From contig CM036775.1 of the NCBI GenBank assembly GCA_020796225.1, forward strand, positions 13,163,671-13,227,670: a stretch of DNA of 64,000 nt. The letters are read 5' to 3'. Both the position numbers and the translations under genes were made by a program. Source of the stretch: Arion vulgaris (lineage: Eukaryota > Mollusca > Gastropoda > Stylommatophora > Arionidae). Below the pieces are notes generated by a model, which saw nothing but the letters and a program-made list of their open reading frames with translations, was not told the origin of the DNA and ran no database searches. Positions 41,691-53,120 of the stretch are shown piece by piece. How positions within the stretch are numbered: the first letter of the stretch is position 1; the number at the start of each line of letters is the position of its first letter.

Positions 41691-42175
41691 ATACTGAATA
41701 TGTAAGTATAACATTATGGGGGGATAAAAATAATATGTATGTTTAAACCGATTTTTAAAACATTCTTATCAAAATACCTACTGTAGTGAAGAAAAAAAAC
41801 TCTACCTGGTTTTGTTATGTAATGTGTTCAAAAATTTTGTAAGATTATTGATTGATTGATTGGGGATTTATTCATTGAGTGATTGTTTTGATAGGACCAT
41901 CATCATTACCGTTGGTGAGTAACCATGTGGCTCCGATCTCTTTCTTACACAGGAAGATCTCAGCAACAGAGCACGGACTATAGCCCGGGAGGATTCCGAT
42001 GTAATTTAAAAGGGATGGTGAAAATATTTTGAAAGAATTATGTCCGTAACGGTTTTCCAACTTTTATTCTCGGATTTTAAACTGACAAGAATTTTTTTAC
42101 ATGCTAAAGGAAAAGGGAAAAGTCCATATTGTGGAAAATGGAGGACAGGGGAAAAATAGGGATTGTCAACATTAA
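41691..42175. other. No recognisable feature
   Basis: AT-rich; long homopolymers begin to appear from about 41750. Confidence 0.4.
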
Positions 42176-42578
42176 GACTTTCATGTTAGTTTACGTACAT
42201 TCCTGGAATAGTTGGAAAGTGATTTAAAGTTTTTTGAAGGGGCCCAAATGACACAGAGAGAGAGAGAGAGATAGAGAGCGAGAGGAAGAGAGAGAGAGAT
42301 AGAGAGAGAGAGGAAGAGAGAGAAAGAGATAGAGAGAGAGACAGAGAGAAAATCACCAAACATGTTAAATAAATAGACATTAGAAAGACTCAAGTTCTCA
42401 GAAAAACCAAAAAAAAATGACGTACTTTAGTGTGTGACAATTTTTTTTTTTCGGGTTAAAAAATGTCTGTCTCCTTTTTTTGGGGCCCTGAATAGTTGAG
42501 GACGGAGAACAATGGGGGGTTTTGGGGCTGGTTTTTTCCGTGATATCTTTTACGACCTTAAGGGGTGAAGGGGTTAGA

Positions 42579-42621
<43 letters not shown>

Positions 42622-42625
42622 AACT
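42176..42625 (+). repeat. Block H, copy in duplicon C (lacks SINE B)
   Basis: Collinear with 13040-13640 including the GA microsatellite and the final (TTA)n, but the family B SINE is missing: GAAAAACC is followed directly by ATGACGTACTTTAGTG. Confidence 0.75.
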
Positions 42626-43955
42626 ACTTGGATTTTTTAAAAATGAGTTAATTTTATTATTCATGTTTGTTGCCCTAAAAGCCGGGATATAACCAAAAAA
42701 AGTCACTTAGACCAAAAAGGGGTACCACTTGAAAGAGGATTTAATTCTACAAAAAAAAAACAAAACAAAACCCAAAAAAAAATAAAGGACCCCTTTTTTC
42801 ATATTTCCCGAGTAATATTCAGTATTTCGGTGTTAGCCCCGATTTTTTTGATAAAACATTAAATGTACCTTGTAATGTACACAATGTGTAATGGGGTTTC
42901 CATATTCCCCCCGCACGCCTTTACTTTCCAGTGCTTTTTTTGGTACCCAAATGGGCGGGGTCGATTGAGATCCGTTACGGTCGGTAACATATTCCACGAA
43001 AACCCGTGGATTTAAAACCCCGACCACTAGTCTCAGTAGATATTGGGGTGTTCAAGAAAAAAGGACCCCGATTGAAAAACCAAAATTTTGCCAATCGTGC
43101 TATTTTTTATTTTGAACACCTTATAGTTGTCAAACAATTACGCTACTGCAACTCTCAATACTATTATCTTATCTTATCTTATCTTATCTTAAGTTTTCAA
43201 AAATTTTCGCTACTGCAACTCTCAATACTATTATCTTATCTTATCTTATCTTAACCACATTTGTCGAATGGCGGGGGAGATTTATTTTTTATCTTGTCCC
43301 CGGGTGTTGCTTTTTGACTTTTTCACCCATGTTTTTGCAGGCCCTGAGATGTTATCTATCCATCGTCTTCTTGGCCTCCCTTTGTGCGCTCTGAGTGTCG
43401 ATTATTGTAGCACCTGATGGTAGTAAATGGTTCCATTCTTTTTAAAAAAACCAAACAACTTGATTCTTTGTTTCCCGTTTCCCGGGGCCATGGTATAACC
43501 AACGATGCTTTTTGATATTCCTTTTTTACCCATCCTCCTTGTAACTTGACAGTTTTTCGTAGACATCCTTTCAAATGTTGTAATCTTTCTTTTTTGGGTT
43601 TTCCCTTAGTCAGGGGTTTTGGCCCCGATAGCAGGGGAGGGGAAATAAATATGCAGTTTATCAGTTGTCGGTTGATTGCCATGTTAATTTTTTGGATGTT
43701 TTAATAATGGGGTGACATTGGGTTTGGACTGCGTTTCCCTTTTCTGGCATCTAGTCTCGATTTACCCGTCCATTTCCTTCTGCTGTGATTATACCCCGAA
43801 AATTTTTTAAATCCCAGAGCCCGTTGTATTTTTTCTTTTTCATAGTATGTTTAGTTGACCGTTCCCCTCTTATTGTCATGATTTTGAATAATAATAAAAT
43901 ATTATTATTGCACGTAATGTTGAGATTATAACAACGAAACATTATGAAACAACAA
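42626..43955. other. Unassigned, homopolymer-rich sequence
   Basis: No paralogue within the window except a (TTATC)n run near 43165-43195 and 43230-43252, in two copies of a 75-bp unit with CGCTACTGCAACTCTCAATA. Frequent runs of 4-8 identical bases make reading frames unreliable. Confidence 0.4.
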
Positions 43956-44234
43956 CATCCTGCATGTTTTCCCGTGTTACCGGTTCGTTAAAACCCCCAA
44001 AACCCGGATTTAATTTTTTTGTGTCCTCATTTTACAAAATGCTAAACAAGTACTTTTTGAGTAACATCCGTAACAGTAAGATAAAAGGGGGGAGAGAACA
44101 AATTTGGGATTGAGCATTAATTATCATTGTGGGGAATTTGGTGAAGGGGATGTAAATTTTTGGGGTGGGCGGGGTAAGATGACTGCATTTTCCCCCAAAT
44201 TTAATTGTGCCAAAAATGTACTGTGTAATGTCAA

Positions 44235-44460
44235 ACAGAGAAGATAAAAAAAGAACCATACAGACAGAACTTAAAATCAAAGAAAACTTGATGCTACTAA
44301 TTGAAAGAAAAAAATTAAATTATTTTCAACATATAAAGAGACACGAAGGGCTGAGAAGAATTTCAGGGAAGGATGCATTCTGGAAATGAGGAGAAAATAA
44401 ACCCCGGAAAAGGGAAAGATTCAGGAAATTGATGGTTTGAGCATCATCGCTGCAGAGACG
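44235..44460 (+). pseudogene. LINE ORF2 C-terminal remnant, duplicon C
   Basis: The plus strand reads KLNYFQHIKRHEGLRRI in one frame; it is the paralogue of 18395-18610, further degraded. Confidence 0.65.
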
Positions 44461-45424
44461 GTCTTCTATCTCAATTACCGTATTACCAAAAATTTTACAG
44501 TTAGAGATTTATTGTGTGATTGTAAATATGTCTGTTACAAGAAGCCCAAATTTTTCGATTTTTGTTGTACCCTTTTGGGTTTGATAAAGATTTTTAGTCA
44601 AAATTGATATTGTTTTTTGTGTTTTGTAAAACTAAATTTTTTTTTTTTTATTTGTTTGCAAAGATATTGGATTTGAAAACAATATGTCCGCGCACTTTTT
44701 TAAAAAATGTCGGAACCAGAACTGCCAAATAATTTGGGTTGAAGCGTAAACTTTGGGTCAACATACATTTTATCCGGGGAAGGTCAAATTGAAGAAAATA
44801 TTTTTAGTTGGTAGCTTATTGGGGAAATTTTTTCCCAGGGAGTGAGGGGCCCCACCTATTCCCCCTCCTAAACGTATGTACGCCCACTAGTGTAAACCCA
44901 GTAATATTTGATGAAAAATCTAACTCCATTTTTGTTTTTAAAATCAAGAAGTTTTTGACTACAGAGGGTTTGTATAAATGTATCATGTCGAAAAAGACGT
45001 CAAATAAATTTAAAATTTAAATTTTTTAATATGAATAATTGATCCAATTTTTTAAAAAACCTGATTTTTTGACATCTCGGAACGATTTTTCCCAAAACAC
45101 TGGGACAAATTTTTAAAAAACTGGTACTGACCATGAAATCTGAGATTTCCGGTCAGCATTAATGTATGTCAGGTACCTGATAAAGTAAGTTATATGAGAA
45201 ATATATGATGTTTGTCTGTTTTATATATGAAACGGTTTGATGGTTTTCTGTGAGACGAAGGGGAAGGCTTTGGGGGGGCAAAGATAACACTGTGTTTTTT
45301 CTGTCGGGGCGCAGTAATGAAGCAGGAAATCACAAAAACCCTTAAAAATTTTGGTTTTGAAGAGGAGGGGAACGGGTAGAGACAGAGATTTTTTTCATTT
45401 TGGTCTGTGATGAAAGGATGCCCT

Positions 45425-45825
45425 GAAGGGACATGTTATTTTGACACAGAGATGTCTGTGGTTTTTCTAGGAGAAGAAAACATCTCTGTGGCTGTTTCAA
45501 AGGGACACAGAGATGTCTGTGGTTTTTCATGGGAGAAGAAAACATCTCTGTGACTGTTCTATGGTACACAGAGATGTCTGTGATTTTTTTATGGGAGAAG
45601 AGACATCTCTGTGACTGTTCTATGGTACACAGAGATGTCTTTTTTTTCTATGGAGGGAACATCTCTGTGGCTTTTCTATGGACACAGAAAAAGTTTGTGA
45701 TTTTTCTATGGGGGGGAAGACATCTCTGTGGCGGGTTTCTATGGAAAAATGAGATGTTTGTGTTTTTTCTAGGGGAGAAGACACATCTCTGTGGCTGTTT
45801 ATGGTACACAGAGATGATGGTTTAC
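45425..45825. repeat. Minisatellite, about 61-bp unit, about 7 copies
   Basis: Same unit as 19625-19775 (ACACAGAGATGTCTGTG, TTTTTCATGGGAGAAGA), expanded. Confidence 0.85.
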
Positions 45826-46204
45826 TGTAATAGCAGAGGGGGGCACGTGCATCTCAAAAGCAGATATAATGTAATAAACTGACAAAATAATCCCTTCCCC
45901 ACTTTCTTGTAGTTCACGTTAGATATAGTTTTTATCTTCAACCAAGAACTAGTAAAATACTGAACAAAACAATGTTTTACTTTCTTGTAGTTCACGTTAG
46001 ATTTTAAGTTTTTATTTCCAACCAAGAACTAGTAAAAATAATTAAAAACAATGCTTTACTTTCTTGTAGTTCACGTTAGATATAGATTTATCTTGCTAAC
46101 CAAAAACCCAGTAATAATACGGGAACAAAACAATGTTTTTATTTTTCTTGTAGTTCACTGCTAGATATAGATTTATTTTTGTTAACTAAACAATCTTTTT
46201 CCCA

Positions 46205-46400
46205 CTTTCGCCCCTGGGGAAGCATAGGTCAGCAACCACGGTCTTCCTATCCGGTCTATCCAAGGCCATCTTTTCCAGATCTTTTTATTCTCGCCCCTTT
46301 TTCATGCATTCCGTCTCCAACTCCCGTCTCCGGGGTGATCCGGGGTTTTCCCCACCTCTATTGCCCTTGGGGTTCTATGGGGAGAGCCGGTCCCGTGATC
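46205..46400 (-). pseudogene. LINE ORF2 extreme C-terminus, duplicon C
   Basis: Paralogue of 19905-20060, with several base changes relative to that copy (plus-strand landmark GGGGAAGCATAGGTC). Confidence 0.6.
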
Positions 46401-46534
46401 CCAAAAGGGTTTAAGAAGAATGCTCGACACAATCTAAGATGTGATGGGGATTGCTGAGATCTGAAGAAATATCTACTAGAATGTTCAACATTTTCATCTT
46501 CGGAAAGTCACGTTTTTAAGAAAGACAAAACAAA

Positions 46535-46760
46535 GGTGAAGGATTAACTTCATTGCCCGGGGCCCCCCAAATGACTTTTATGAATATAGTCAAAAAAGGG
46601 ATGCCATCGGGGCCAAGAGGGACAAAGCACGAACCCGAGCTCCATCAATAATCTTAATGATCCATGAAAAAAATTGGTCTATGTGACTATGCCCGGGATT
46701 CTAACCTACAACCTTCAAAACTACAGAGAAACTCATTAACCATTTCCCAAAAAGAGACTC
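46535..46760 (-). mobile_element. tRNA-derived SINE, family A, copy 6
   Basis: Positional paralogue of 22360 and 29425; the most degraded copy. Confidence 0.6.
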
Positions 46761-47363
46761 ACAAATTGGGAAGAAAATTGTCCCAAAAGTTTTTGGTGGT
46801 AGACGACTAGCTCAGTCGTAAGATTGCACAAACTATAACCATTTAAATGAAGCAGTTTTTGGGGACTTTGGGGCTTTTAAGGGGGGCTCCCTCTTGCTCC
46901 AAAGGTATTCAGTTTTTTTCTGGGAGCGATCGGGATATTTACTAGAGATCCATGATTCAAGTAGATGACATTAAGTTTAGTCCTATCGTAGACAGACGAT
47001 ACAACGGCATTTTTCGTTAAATGTAAAAGAAGTCTGAGAGTGAACAAAGACAAAAAAAATAACTATTTTGTCAAGAAGTTTTACAAAATAAATAAGTTTA
47101 TCCCGAGAAAAAAAATGTTTGGGTGTCTTTTTTTTAGATCACAGTCCTTAAGGGAACCAAAAAGGGCACAGTCATGTAAAGAAAGGACATAGTCAGGGCA
47201 AAAGAGAGAATCTAAACAAATTTGGGAAATGGATATCCGTGGGTGAAAAAAAAAAGATACAAAACTAAAAATAAGATTGGTCAAGTGTTGTGGGGACGGA
47301 TTGTCATATATATTTTAATGTAGAACAGGGTGTTTAAGATAATGACCTTCACATTTGGGGGTC

Positions 47364-47405
47364 TATAAATACTAAAAACAGTTATCACTTTTAGACAAAT
47401 CAGTT
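47364..47405 (+). promoter_or_regulatory. Core promoter of FReD gene copy C
   Basis: TATAAATA at 47364-47371 and initiator-like TCAGTTTC near 47400, with ATG at 47440; same spacing as copies A and B. Confidence 0.55.
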
Positions 47406-47439
47406 TCTTTTTTGTGAGAAACCCCAAATTGTTTGAAGA

Positions 47440-47529
47440 ATGTCATTTTCAAATTTTTTTAGATGTCTGCTACTTTTAAAAACTTCCCCATAAGTAGTGT
47501 TTTTATCCCCCCCCCTTCAGCATCAGCAG
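47440..47529 (+). pseudogene. Signal-peptide exon of FReD gene copy C, degraded
   Basis: Starts ATG TCA TTT TCA as in A and B (MSFSN, then CLLL), but an in-frame TAA falls at about codon 18. The donor, GCAG followed by GTAAGT in A and B, reads GCAGGGAAGT, so the GT is lost. Runs such as CCCCCCC replace CTACGC. Either the copy is dead or these are consensus errors (see findings). Confidence 0.7.
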
Positions 47530-47939
47530 GGAAGTTCTACCTTAGTATTTGTTGGGAGGATGCTATTTTTCTGTCAAGAAAATCTTCCCTTTCCCTCCTT
47601 TGACTCACTGGGAAAAATTGTCTATATATTCAATGCTGGCCCCCTTTTATAAATTTAATTGTCTTCTATAGCCCCAAAGCAGAGGGTCCATGTAGTTTAG
47701 CTTCCAGGTTGTTTCACCAAGACAGTGAGTTTGACAGTGGCGTTTTGCTTCATGAATGCAGCAATGCATTAAACGACCTAAAGTTTTAAAATGTAAAAAA
47801 AATAATTAGTAAATTTAATAGTTAGAAAATTAAAAAAAAGAATAAAGATATAGGAAGCATTTTGGAAAAGCATTTTAAAATAAGTCTGCGGAAAAAAACA
47901 TAAAAAAGGGATGAATTAAGAGAATGGAAGAAACTGGGA

Positions 47940-48490
47940 AAACTAGTTAAACATTAGTAAAATCTGTTAAAAAAAGGGGAAGATAGAGATATGTTGGACA
48001 AGTAAAAAGAATTGTCTAGTCAAACATTAGTAACAACTGTTATAAGAAGGAGAAGATAGAGAAAGTTGGGGCATACGTAAAGAAGAAGGTTTTAGTCAAA
48101 CATTAGTAAAAAACTGTTATAAGAAGGAGAAGAAGAGATATGTTGGACATACGTAAAGAAGAATTGTCTATCAAAAAATTAGTAATAAAATGTTATAAGA
48201 AAAAGATAGAGATATGTTGGGCATACGTAAAGAAGAATTGTCTAGTTAAACATTAGTAAAAACTGTTATAAGAAGGAGAAGATAGAGGGTATGTTGACAT
48301 ACGTAAAGAAAAAAAATGATCAAAGGGAAAACCCTAACAGACATTGAAGTGGGAAGGGGAAAACCAGGAACGAGAGGACGCCCTGTGGAAACCTGAGACT
48401 AACTTTGGAGAGAGGGAAGAAAATCGGGCTTTAAATTTTATGAAGAGATTGATGGAGTTGCTCAGAGAGAGCGATAGGAGCTTTTCTTGC
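47940..48490 (+). repeat. 76-bp minisatellite grown from a LINE tail, about 5 units
   Basis: Units hold GTAACAACTGTTATAAGAAG, GAGAAGATAGAGATATGTTG and GACATACGTAAAGAAGAATT. The last unit runs into a LINE C-terminal-like segment (48310-48480) readable as KTLTDIEVGRGKPGTRGRPV, then EEIDGVAQRER. The single-copy equivalent is at 40601-40680. Confidence 0.75.
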
Positions 48491-48821
48491 AATTAAGTTT
48501 TACTTCCCCCTTTTATTATTCCTATAGTGCAGGAGTTGGGAGGGTCAATTCCTGTTTATAGGTGTGGAACGTTGATTTGTGGGATTGAACAGACAATCAG
48601 CAATCTTGTGCTCGAGTTGATAGGCAAACGCTTATACATTACGCTAATCCGTCCCAATTTTACAAACTTTTACGTTATAGACAAGATATAGACAAAAGAA
48701 GGAAAAGAAGGGGAAGGGGAAAAAAAGGAAGGGTTAACCCATCATATAATTTATATATATTTGTTTTTTCCCTTTTTTTGTTCATTTATTTTTTTTTTAC
48801 TTGTTTATTTTTCTGTCTGAG

Positions 48822-49547
48822 GTTGTGGTGGGCCTTAATGTTGCTGGAAAAAAAAACCCAAAGAAAACCCCCGAAATGTCCAGATCTCCTTTCCAAGTGT
48901 TTGAAACCCGACATGTCCAGATTTTCGCCAAAAGGGGAAAAAATGTCAAACTAACAAACCCAGGACAGTGGTCCCTTTGCAGATCTTTAAGTCCTTTTGT
49001 GATAAAAGACAGATGGAGGTGGCTGGATTGTCATACAAAGATGGACTCAAGACGGGTTTCATCGAAAAAGGATTGATTATAAAAATGGGTTTTTGGGAAA
49101 TTTTGGCAAAATTTGGTTCGGAAAGAAAAAATTTACCCAAATTTAAAATCTCAACGACGATTTCCAGTTTAAGGGGGACTTAACTGTTAATGGTACTGAA
49201 TACAAGCAATTACCCCCTTTTTCCCCTTGGGGAGCGAGAATTAACCCGTTTCAGGTTTAGGGTTATCGGGTCTGCTGGGGACAGCTTTTTTATTCAGCAC
49301 AAAAAATCAGCTTTTAGTACTTTTTACAAAGACAATGACCAGTACGATAAAAACTGGCTGTTGAGTACCATGGTGTTTTGGGGGTACAAAGATGTCACCG
49401 AGTAATCTGAACGGGTTTGGGGGGTTTCCCGAAATATGCGGGGGTTAAGTGGTTTTAAATTTTGGCTTTTTCATCTCTGCTACTTCTTCTGAAATGAAAA
49501 TTAGACCAATAGGCTGACAGATAGAGATCCCATGTGACCATCTGTAA
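48822..49547 (+). pseudogene. Fibrinogen-related domain exon, copy C, frameshifted
   Basis: Follows a T-rich tract and an AG acceptor (TTCTGTCTGAG). Recognisable in changing frames: GLNVAGKK; two CCAGAT-containing linker units; GGWIVIQR (about 49019-49040); LTVNGTEYKQL (about 49178-49210); STFYKDNDQYD (about 49315-49347); and a natural stop position after CDHL at 49545. There are many indels, mostly at homopolymers. No SINE B is inserted here, so the 36596 target site is empty in this copy. It encodes NGTEYK where copy B has the premature stop. Confidence 0.8.
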
Positions 49548-50030
49548 CATAAACATTACTATTTTAATCAACACAGACATTCCCAAAACATACACAATCA
49601 TACTTACAATACACACGTCACTAAACATAAGTAAACTTTTAAAAAGACAGCCAAAATTAAAACAAAACCCTAACTAAACTTACAATACACACTTCAACCA
49701 AACGTAACTAATCATATAACAGACAAGCAAAGTTAAAACAAACATAACTAAACTTATAAAACAAGTTTTAAATAGACTTGACAATTTTTATGAAAACTAC
49801 ATTGTACTTACCTAGTCTCTTCTATTTCCTCCCGATGATGAATGATGATGATGTGTACACGTTAACCAGGGAGAGCACCATACAACTTTTCACTTTATTT
49901 CCGAAGTATGTTTTCCCAGGTATAGTCCTTGTTTCCTTTCATAGGGCTGTATAGCAGTACTGTCTAACGTTTTTATATATTGATGCACATCTGTCTTAGT
50001 TTCCCGTAGTAGCGGGGCGCCATGACATTT
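49548..50030. other. 3' flank of FReD copy C
   Basis: Contains repeated phrases of the type ACTAAACTTACAATACACAC (49600-49760, a loose 60-bp repeat); no gene. Confidence 0.5.
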
Positions 50031-50300
50031 TAATACTACTACTACTACTACTACTACTAATACTGCTAAAACTACTACCATTTACTACTACCACTTAAAA
50101 ATAATATTACTACTACCATCACTACTACTATCTACCATTACCAATATTTCCACCATTACTACCATCAATACCACTGTTACTACTACTAATACTACTATTA
50201 CTACTACTAATACTACTATTACTACTACTATTACTACTACTAATAATTTCTATTATACTAATATTTTCTACTACATTACTTTCTACTAATGAAAAAATAA
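50030..50300. repeat. (ACT)n/(ATT)n trinucleotide repeat
   Basis: Runs of TACTACTACTACTA with AAT interruptions. Ser/Asn- or Val-rich frames here are artefacts. Confidence 0.95.
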
Positions 50301-50504
50301 TAATAGTAATATTAATTTGGTTTATGGCCCGGGTGTTTTCTCCAGTGAAAAAAAAAATGGTGCTGTTAGGGGCAGTAGAACTGTTAAAAAAAAAACAAGA
50401 TTGCAAAATAGGGATGATCGGGGTTTTGGGGGGCAAGAAAATATGCTGAAAAAATTTTTTTTTTGGGAAAAATGGTTAGATCTAAATTTTTGGGGGTAAA
50501 AAAG

Positions 50505-50830
50505 GACCCCTGAATGTATAACACGTGCAATTATGGTGCCTGGGGCACCACTTTTACAGCGCTGCTGTATAGTATGTTTTTGGGATTTTTATGAAAATTT
50601 TAATCTGTGATGTGTAACTTTACTGGGTGCACATCTTAAACGTTGTTTTTTTGTGTATTGCTGAGTTATGATGCCCATGTCTAGCACATTTTGTTACAAC
50701 ATTGATACCATGATTCTTGTGTAAACAAATAAACAGATACAATTAACAAAGTTGAAGACAGTGTTGGGAAAAAAAGACAAAAAAGTATTTGATCTTTGAT
50801 TTGTTTTGATTTTTTAAATTATTTATTTTA
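50505..50830 (+). repeat. 3'-UTR-like block with poly(A) signal, duplicon C
   Basis: Paralogue of 26771-27075, including the AAACAAATAAACAGATACAA signal region near 50722. It lies about 1 kb beyond FReD exon C. Confidence 0.5.
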
Positions 50831-50849
50831 TCGAAAACAAATTTTGTTC

Positions 50850-51285
50850 TTTTAAAGTTGACCTCGAATAGTTGAGGAAGGAGAACAATGACGGGTTTTG
50901 TGGGCTGGTGCCCTCCAGATTACAAGTAGGTCAGCACATCCCGATTACAAGTAGGTCAGCCCTCCTGGGTTACCCGGGAGGGCAGCACATCCAGATTACA
51001 AGTAGGTTAGCACATCCAGAAAAGAGGTCAGCACATCCAGATTTTCAAGTAGGTCAGCACATCCAGATTACAAAAGGTCAGCACATCCAGATTACAAGAA
51101 GGGCACATCCAGATTACAAGCAGGTCAGCCCCATCCTGATTACAAGTAGGTCAGCACATCCAGATTACAAGTAGGTCAGCACATCCTGGGGAAAAAAGGG
51201 AGGTCAAAACACATCCTGATTACAAGTAGGTCAAAAACATCCCGGGGTTACAAGTAGGTCAGCACATCCGATTTCTGCGACGTTT
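50850..51285. repeat. Minisatellite, about 23-25-bp unit, about 13 copies, derived from repeat D
   Basis: Starts with a block H piece (50855-50910), then units ACAAGTAGGTCAGCACATCC, AGATT. The last unit continues into TCCGATTTCTGCGACG, the normal repeat D sequence, so the array is an expansion of D's GTAGGCCAGCACATCCGATT segment. Several units carry GGGG/AAAA-type errors. Confidence 0.88.
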
Positions 51286-51734
51286 TGTATTCACTAGAGT
51301 ATTTTCCCCATGCCCCTACCCTCAGTCGCCCTCTACGACATGCCTTGTAGATCGCAGTGTTACTTTTTCATTGCTCCACTTTTTTAGCCTCAGCTCGGAA
51401 GGAAAATCCTGTAAACTCCCGATGCCTGGGGGAGGGGGTTGGGAAGCACCAGGGCATGGATAGGAAAACCCCATAATTTCTCCCACCGAAGACGGACATC
51501 TCCACCAGAATGGTGTGGGCACTCAGAAATGGAAAAAGATTTCCCACAATACTTTAAATAAATATGCTCATATATTTAATTAGATAGTGCTCCTTGGACG
51601 CTGCCGGCGAGGCACAGCGCCACGACCCCAAAGCTTCGAGAAGGAAACCCTGAACTTAGCTGCAGTGTCTAAAGCATTCAGGACATGGAAAAGGAACTCA
51701 TAAACTTTCCATGGGAACAGGGTACATTCCCAAA
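51286..51734. other. Repeat E core and unassigned GC-richer DNA
   Basis: CGCCCTCTACGACATGCCTT (51327) is repeat E. The remainder to 51734 is unassigned. Confidence 0.5.
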
Positions 51735-52376
51735 GGGTTACTGTAGTTGGTACAAATTACAACGCACAATGACAAAATACACCCAATATTTAAAGAAGGC
51801 CTTTATCAAGCAACGAATGGAGCAGGGACCCAAAGTTCAAAAGAATCCACCAAATGGACGATCTAAATACAAACGATCAAAGGAAAATCTGGAAAAAAAT
51901 GAATAACTTGAAATAAAAATGAACACAAAACACACAAACAAAACTAGAATAAAAAGGAAAGAAACAATGAGAAACATCTAGTAAATTATACAATAAGTGA
52001 CGAAATAATACACACAAAAACACTAAATTACCAATAGTCAAACGAAGATCAAGAAATATCTAAATATTCAGTAATATATAGAACTGCAGTAAAACTATTT
52101 ATTAGCAAAACACGTAATTGCAAAGTACTGTAGTTCGATTACAAAACAATTGACAAAAAGCAGCAACGTTTCAACAACAAGGTTTATCAAGCAAACGAAC
52201 AAACAGGAGTACAAATTAAAATGAAACACAAATGGACGACCAATCAAACGTTCAAAGGAAAATCTGGAATAAAATGAATAACGAAATAAATGTAACACAA
52301 AACACATAAAAACTAGAAATAGAAAGGAAAAGAAACAATGAAACATCTAGTAAATATACAATAGTGACAGGAAATT
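51735..52376 (-). repeat. Two reversed 403-bp satellite units
   Basis: About 51735-51985 and 52083-52376 are reverse complements of the main satellite (CAACGTTT..., GGCCTTTATCAAGC in the first; AACAAGGTTTATCAAGCAAA in the second). Orientation flips at about 52377. Confidence 0.85.
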
Positions 52377-53023
52377 ACATCGTTATTCATTTTATTCCAG
52401 ATTTTCCTTAGATACGTTTGTATTTGGTCGTCCATTTTGTTTCATTTAATTTGTCACTCCTGTTTGTTCGTTTCTTGAAAAAGGCTTTGTCGAAACGTTG
52501 CTGTATTTTGTCATTGTTTTGAAATTTTGTAACTACAGTACTTTGTAATTACGTGTTTTGCCAATCAAATAGTTTTACTGCAGTTCCATATATACTAAAA
52601 TTTGACATTTCTCTGCAACTTTCGTGTGACGTATTAGGTAAGTGTTAGTAGTTATATGTGTGTGTATGTATTCCCGTCACTATTGTATTTTACTAGATGT
52701 TTCATTGTTTCTTTTCCTTTCATTTCTAGTTTTTATGTGTGTTTGTGTTACATTTATTTCGTTATTCATTTTTATTCCAGATTTTCTTAGATACGTTTGT
52801 ATTTGGTCGTCCATTTGTGTTTCATTTAATTTGTCACTCCTGTTTGTTCGTTTGCTTGATAAAGCCTTGTGTCAAACGTTGCTGATTTTGTCATTGTTTT
52901 GTAATTTGTAAACTACAGTACTTTGTAATTACGTGTTTTGCCAATCAAATAGTTTGACTGCAGTTCCATATATATACTGAATATTTAGACATTTCTCTGC
53001 AACTCTTCGTTGTGACGTATTAG

Positions 53024-53120
53024 GTAAGTGTTAGTAGTTATATGTGTGGTGTATGTAATTTCCTGTCACTATTGTATATTTACTAGATGTTTCATTGTTT
53101 CTTTTCCTTTCTATTTCTAG
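53024..53120 (+). other. Intron-like segment in each satellite monomer (typical unit)
   Basis: AG followed by GTAAGT (53024) matches the consensus donor. 97 nt later TTTCTTTTCCTTTCTATTTC, TAG (53120) is a strong polypyrimidine tract plus acceptor, and TTTACTAGAT about 40 nt upstream could serve as branch site. It is present in nearly every monomer. Splicing is inferred only. Confidence 0.45.

Larger units (their letters stand above)
43956..47840 (+). repeat. Duplicon C, left part
   Basis: Collinear with 18090-24970: LINE fragment 44235-44460, 61-bp minisatellite 45425-45825, LINE C-terminus 46205-46400 (minus), a single 62-bp unit 46450-46515, SINE A 46535-46760 (minus), one 65-bp unit, promoter, signal exon and start of intron 1. 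Identity is lower than between A and B, and many differences are homopolymer-like. An extra partial duplication with CTTTCTTGTAGTTCACG repeats (45900-46150) is not in A. Confidence 0.85.

Noticed and set aside
50128..50436. Ser/Asn-rich protein
   Set aside because: Translation of the ACT/ATT trinucleotide repeat.
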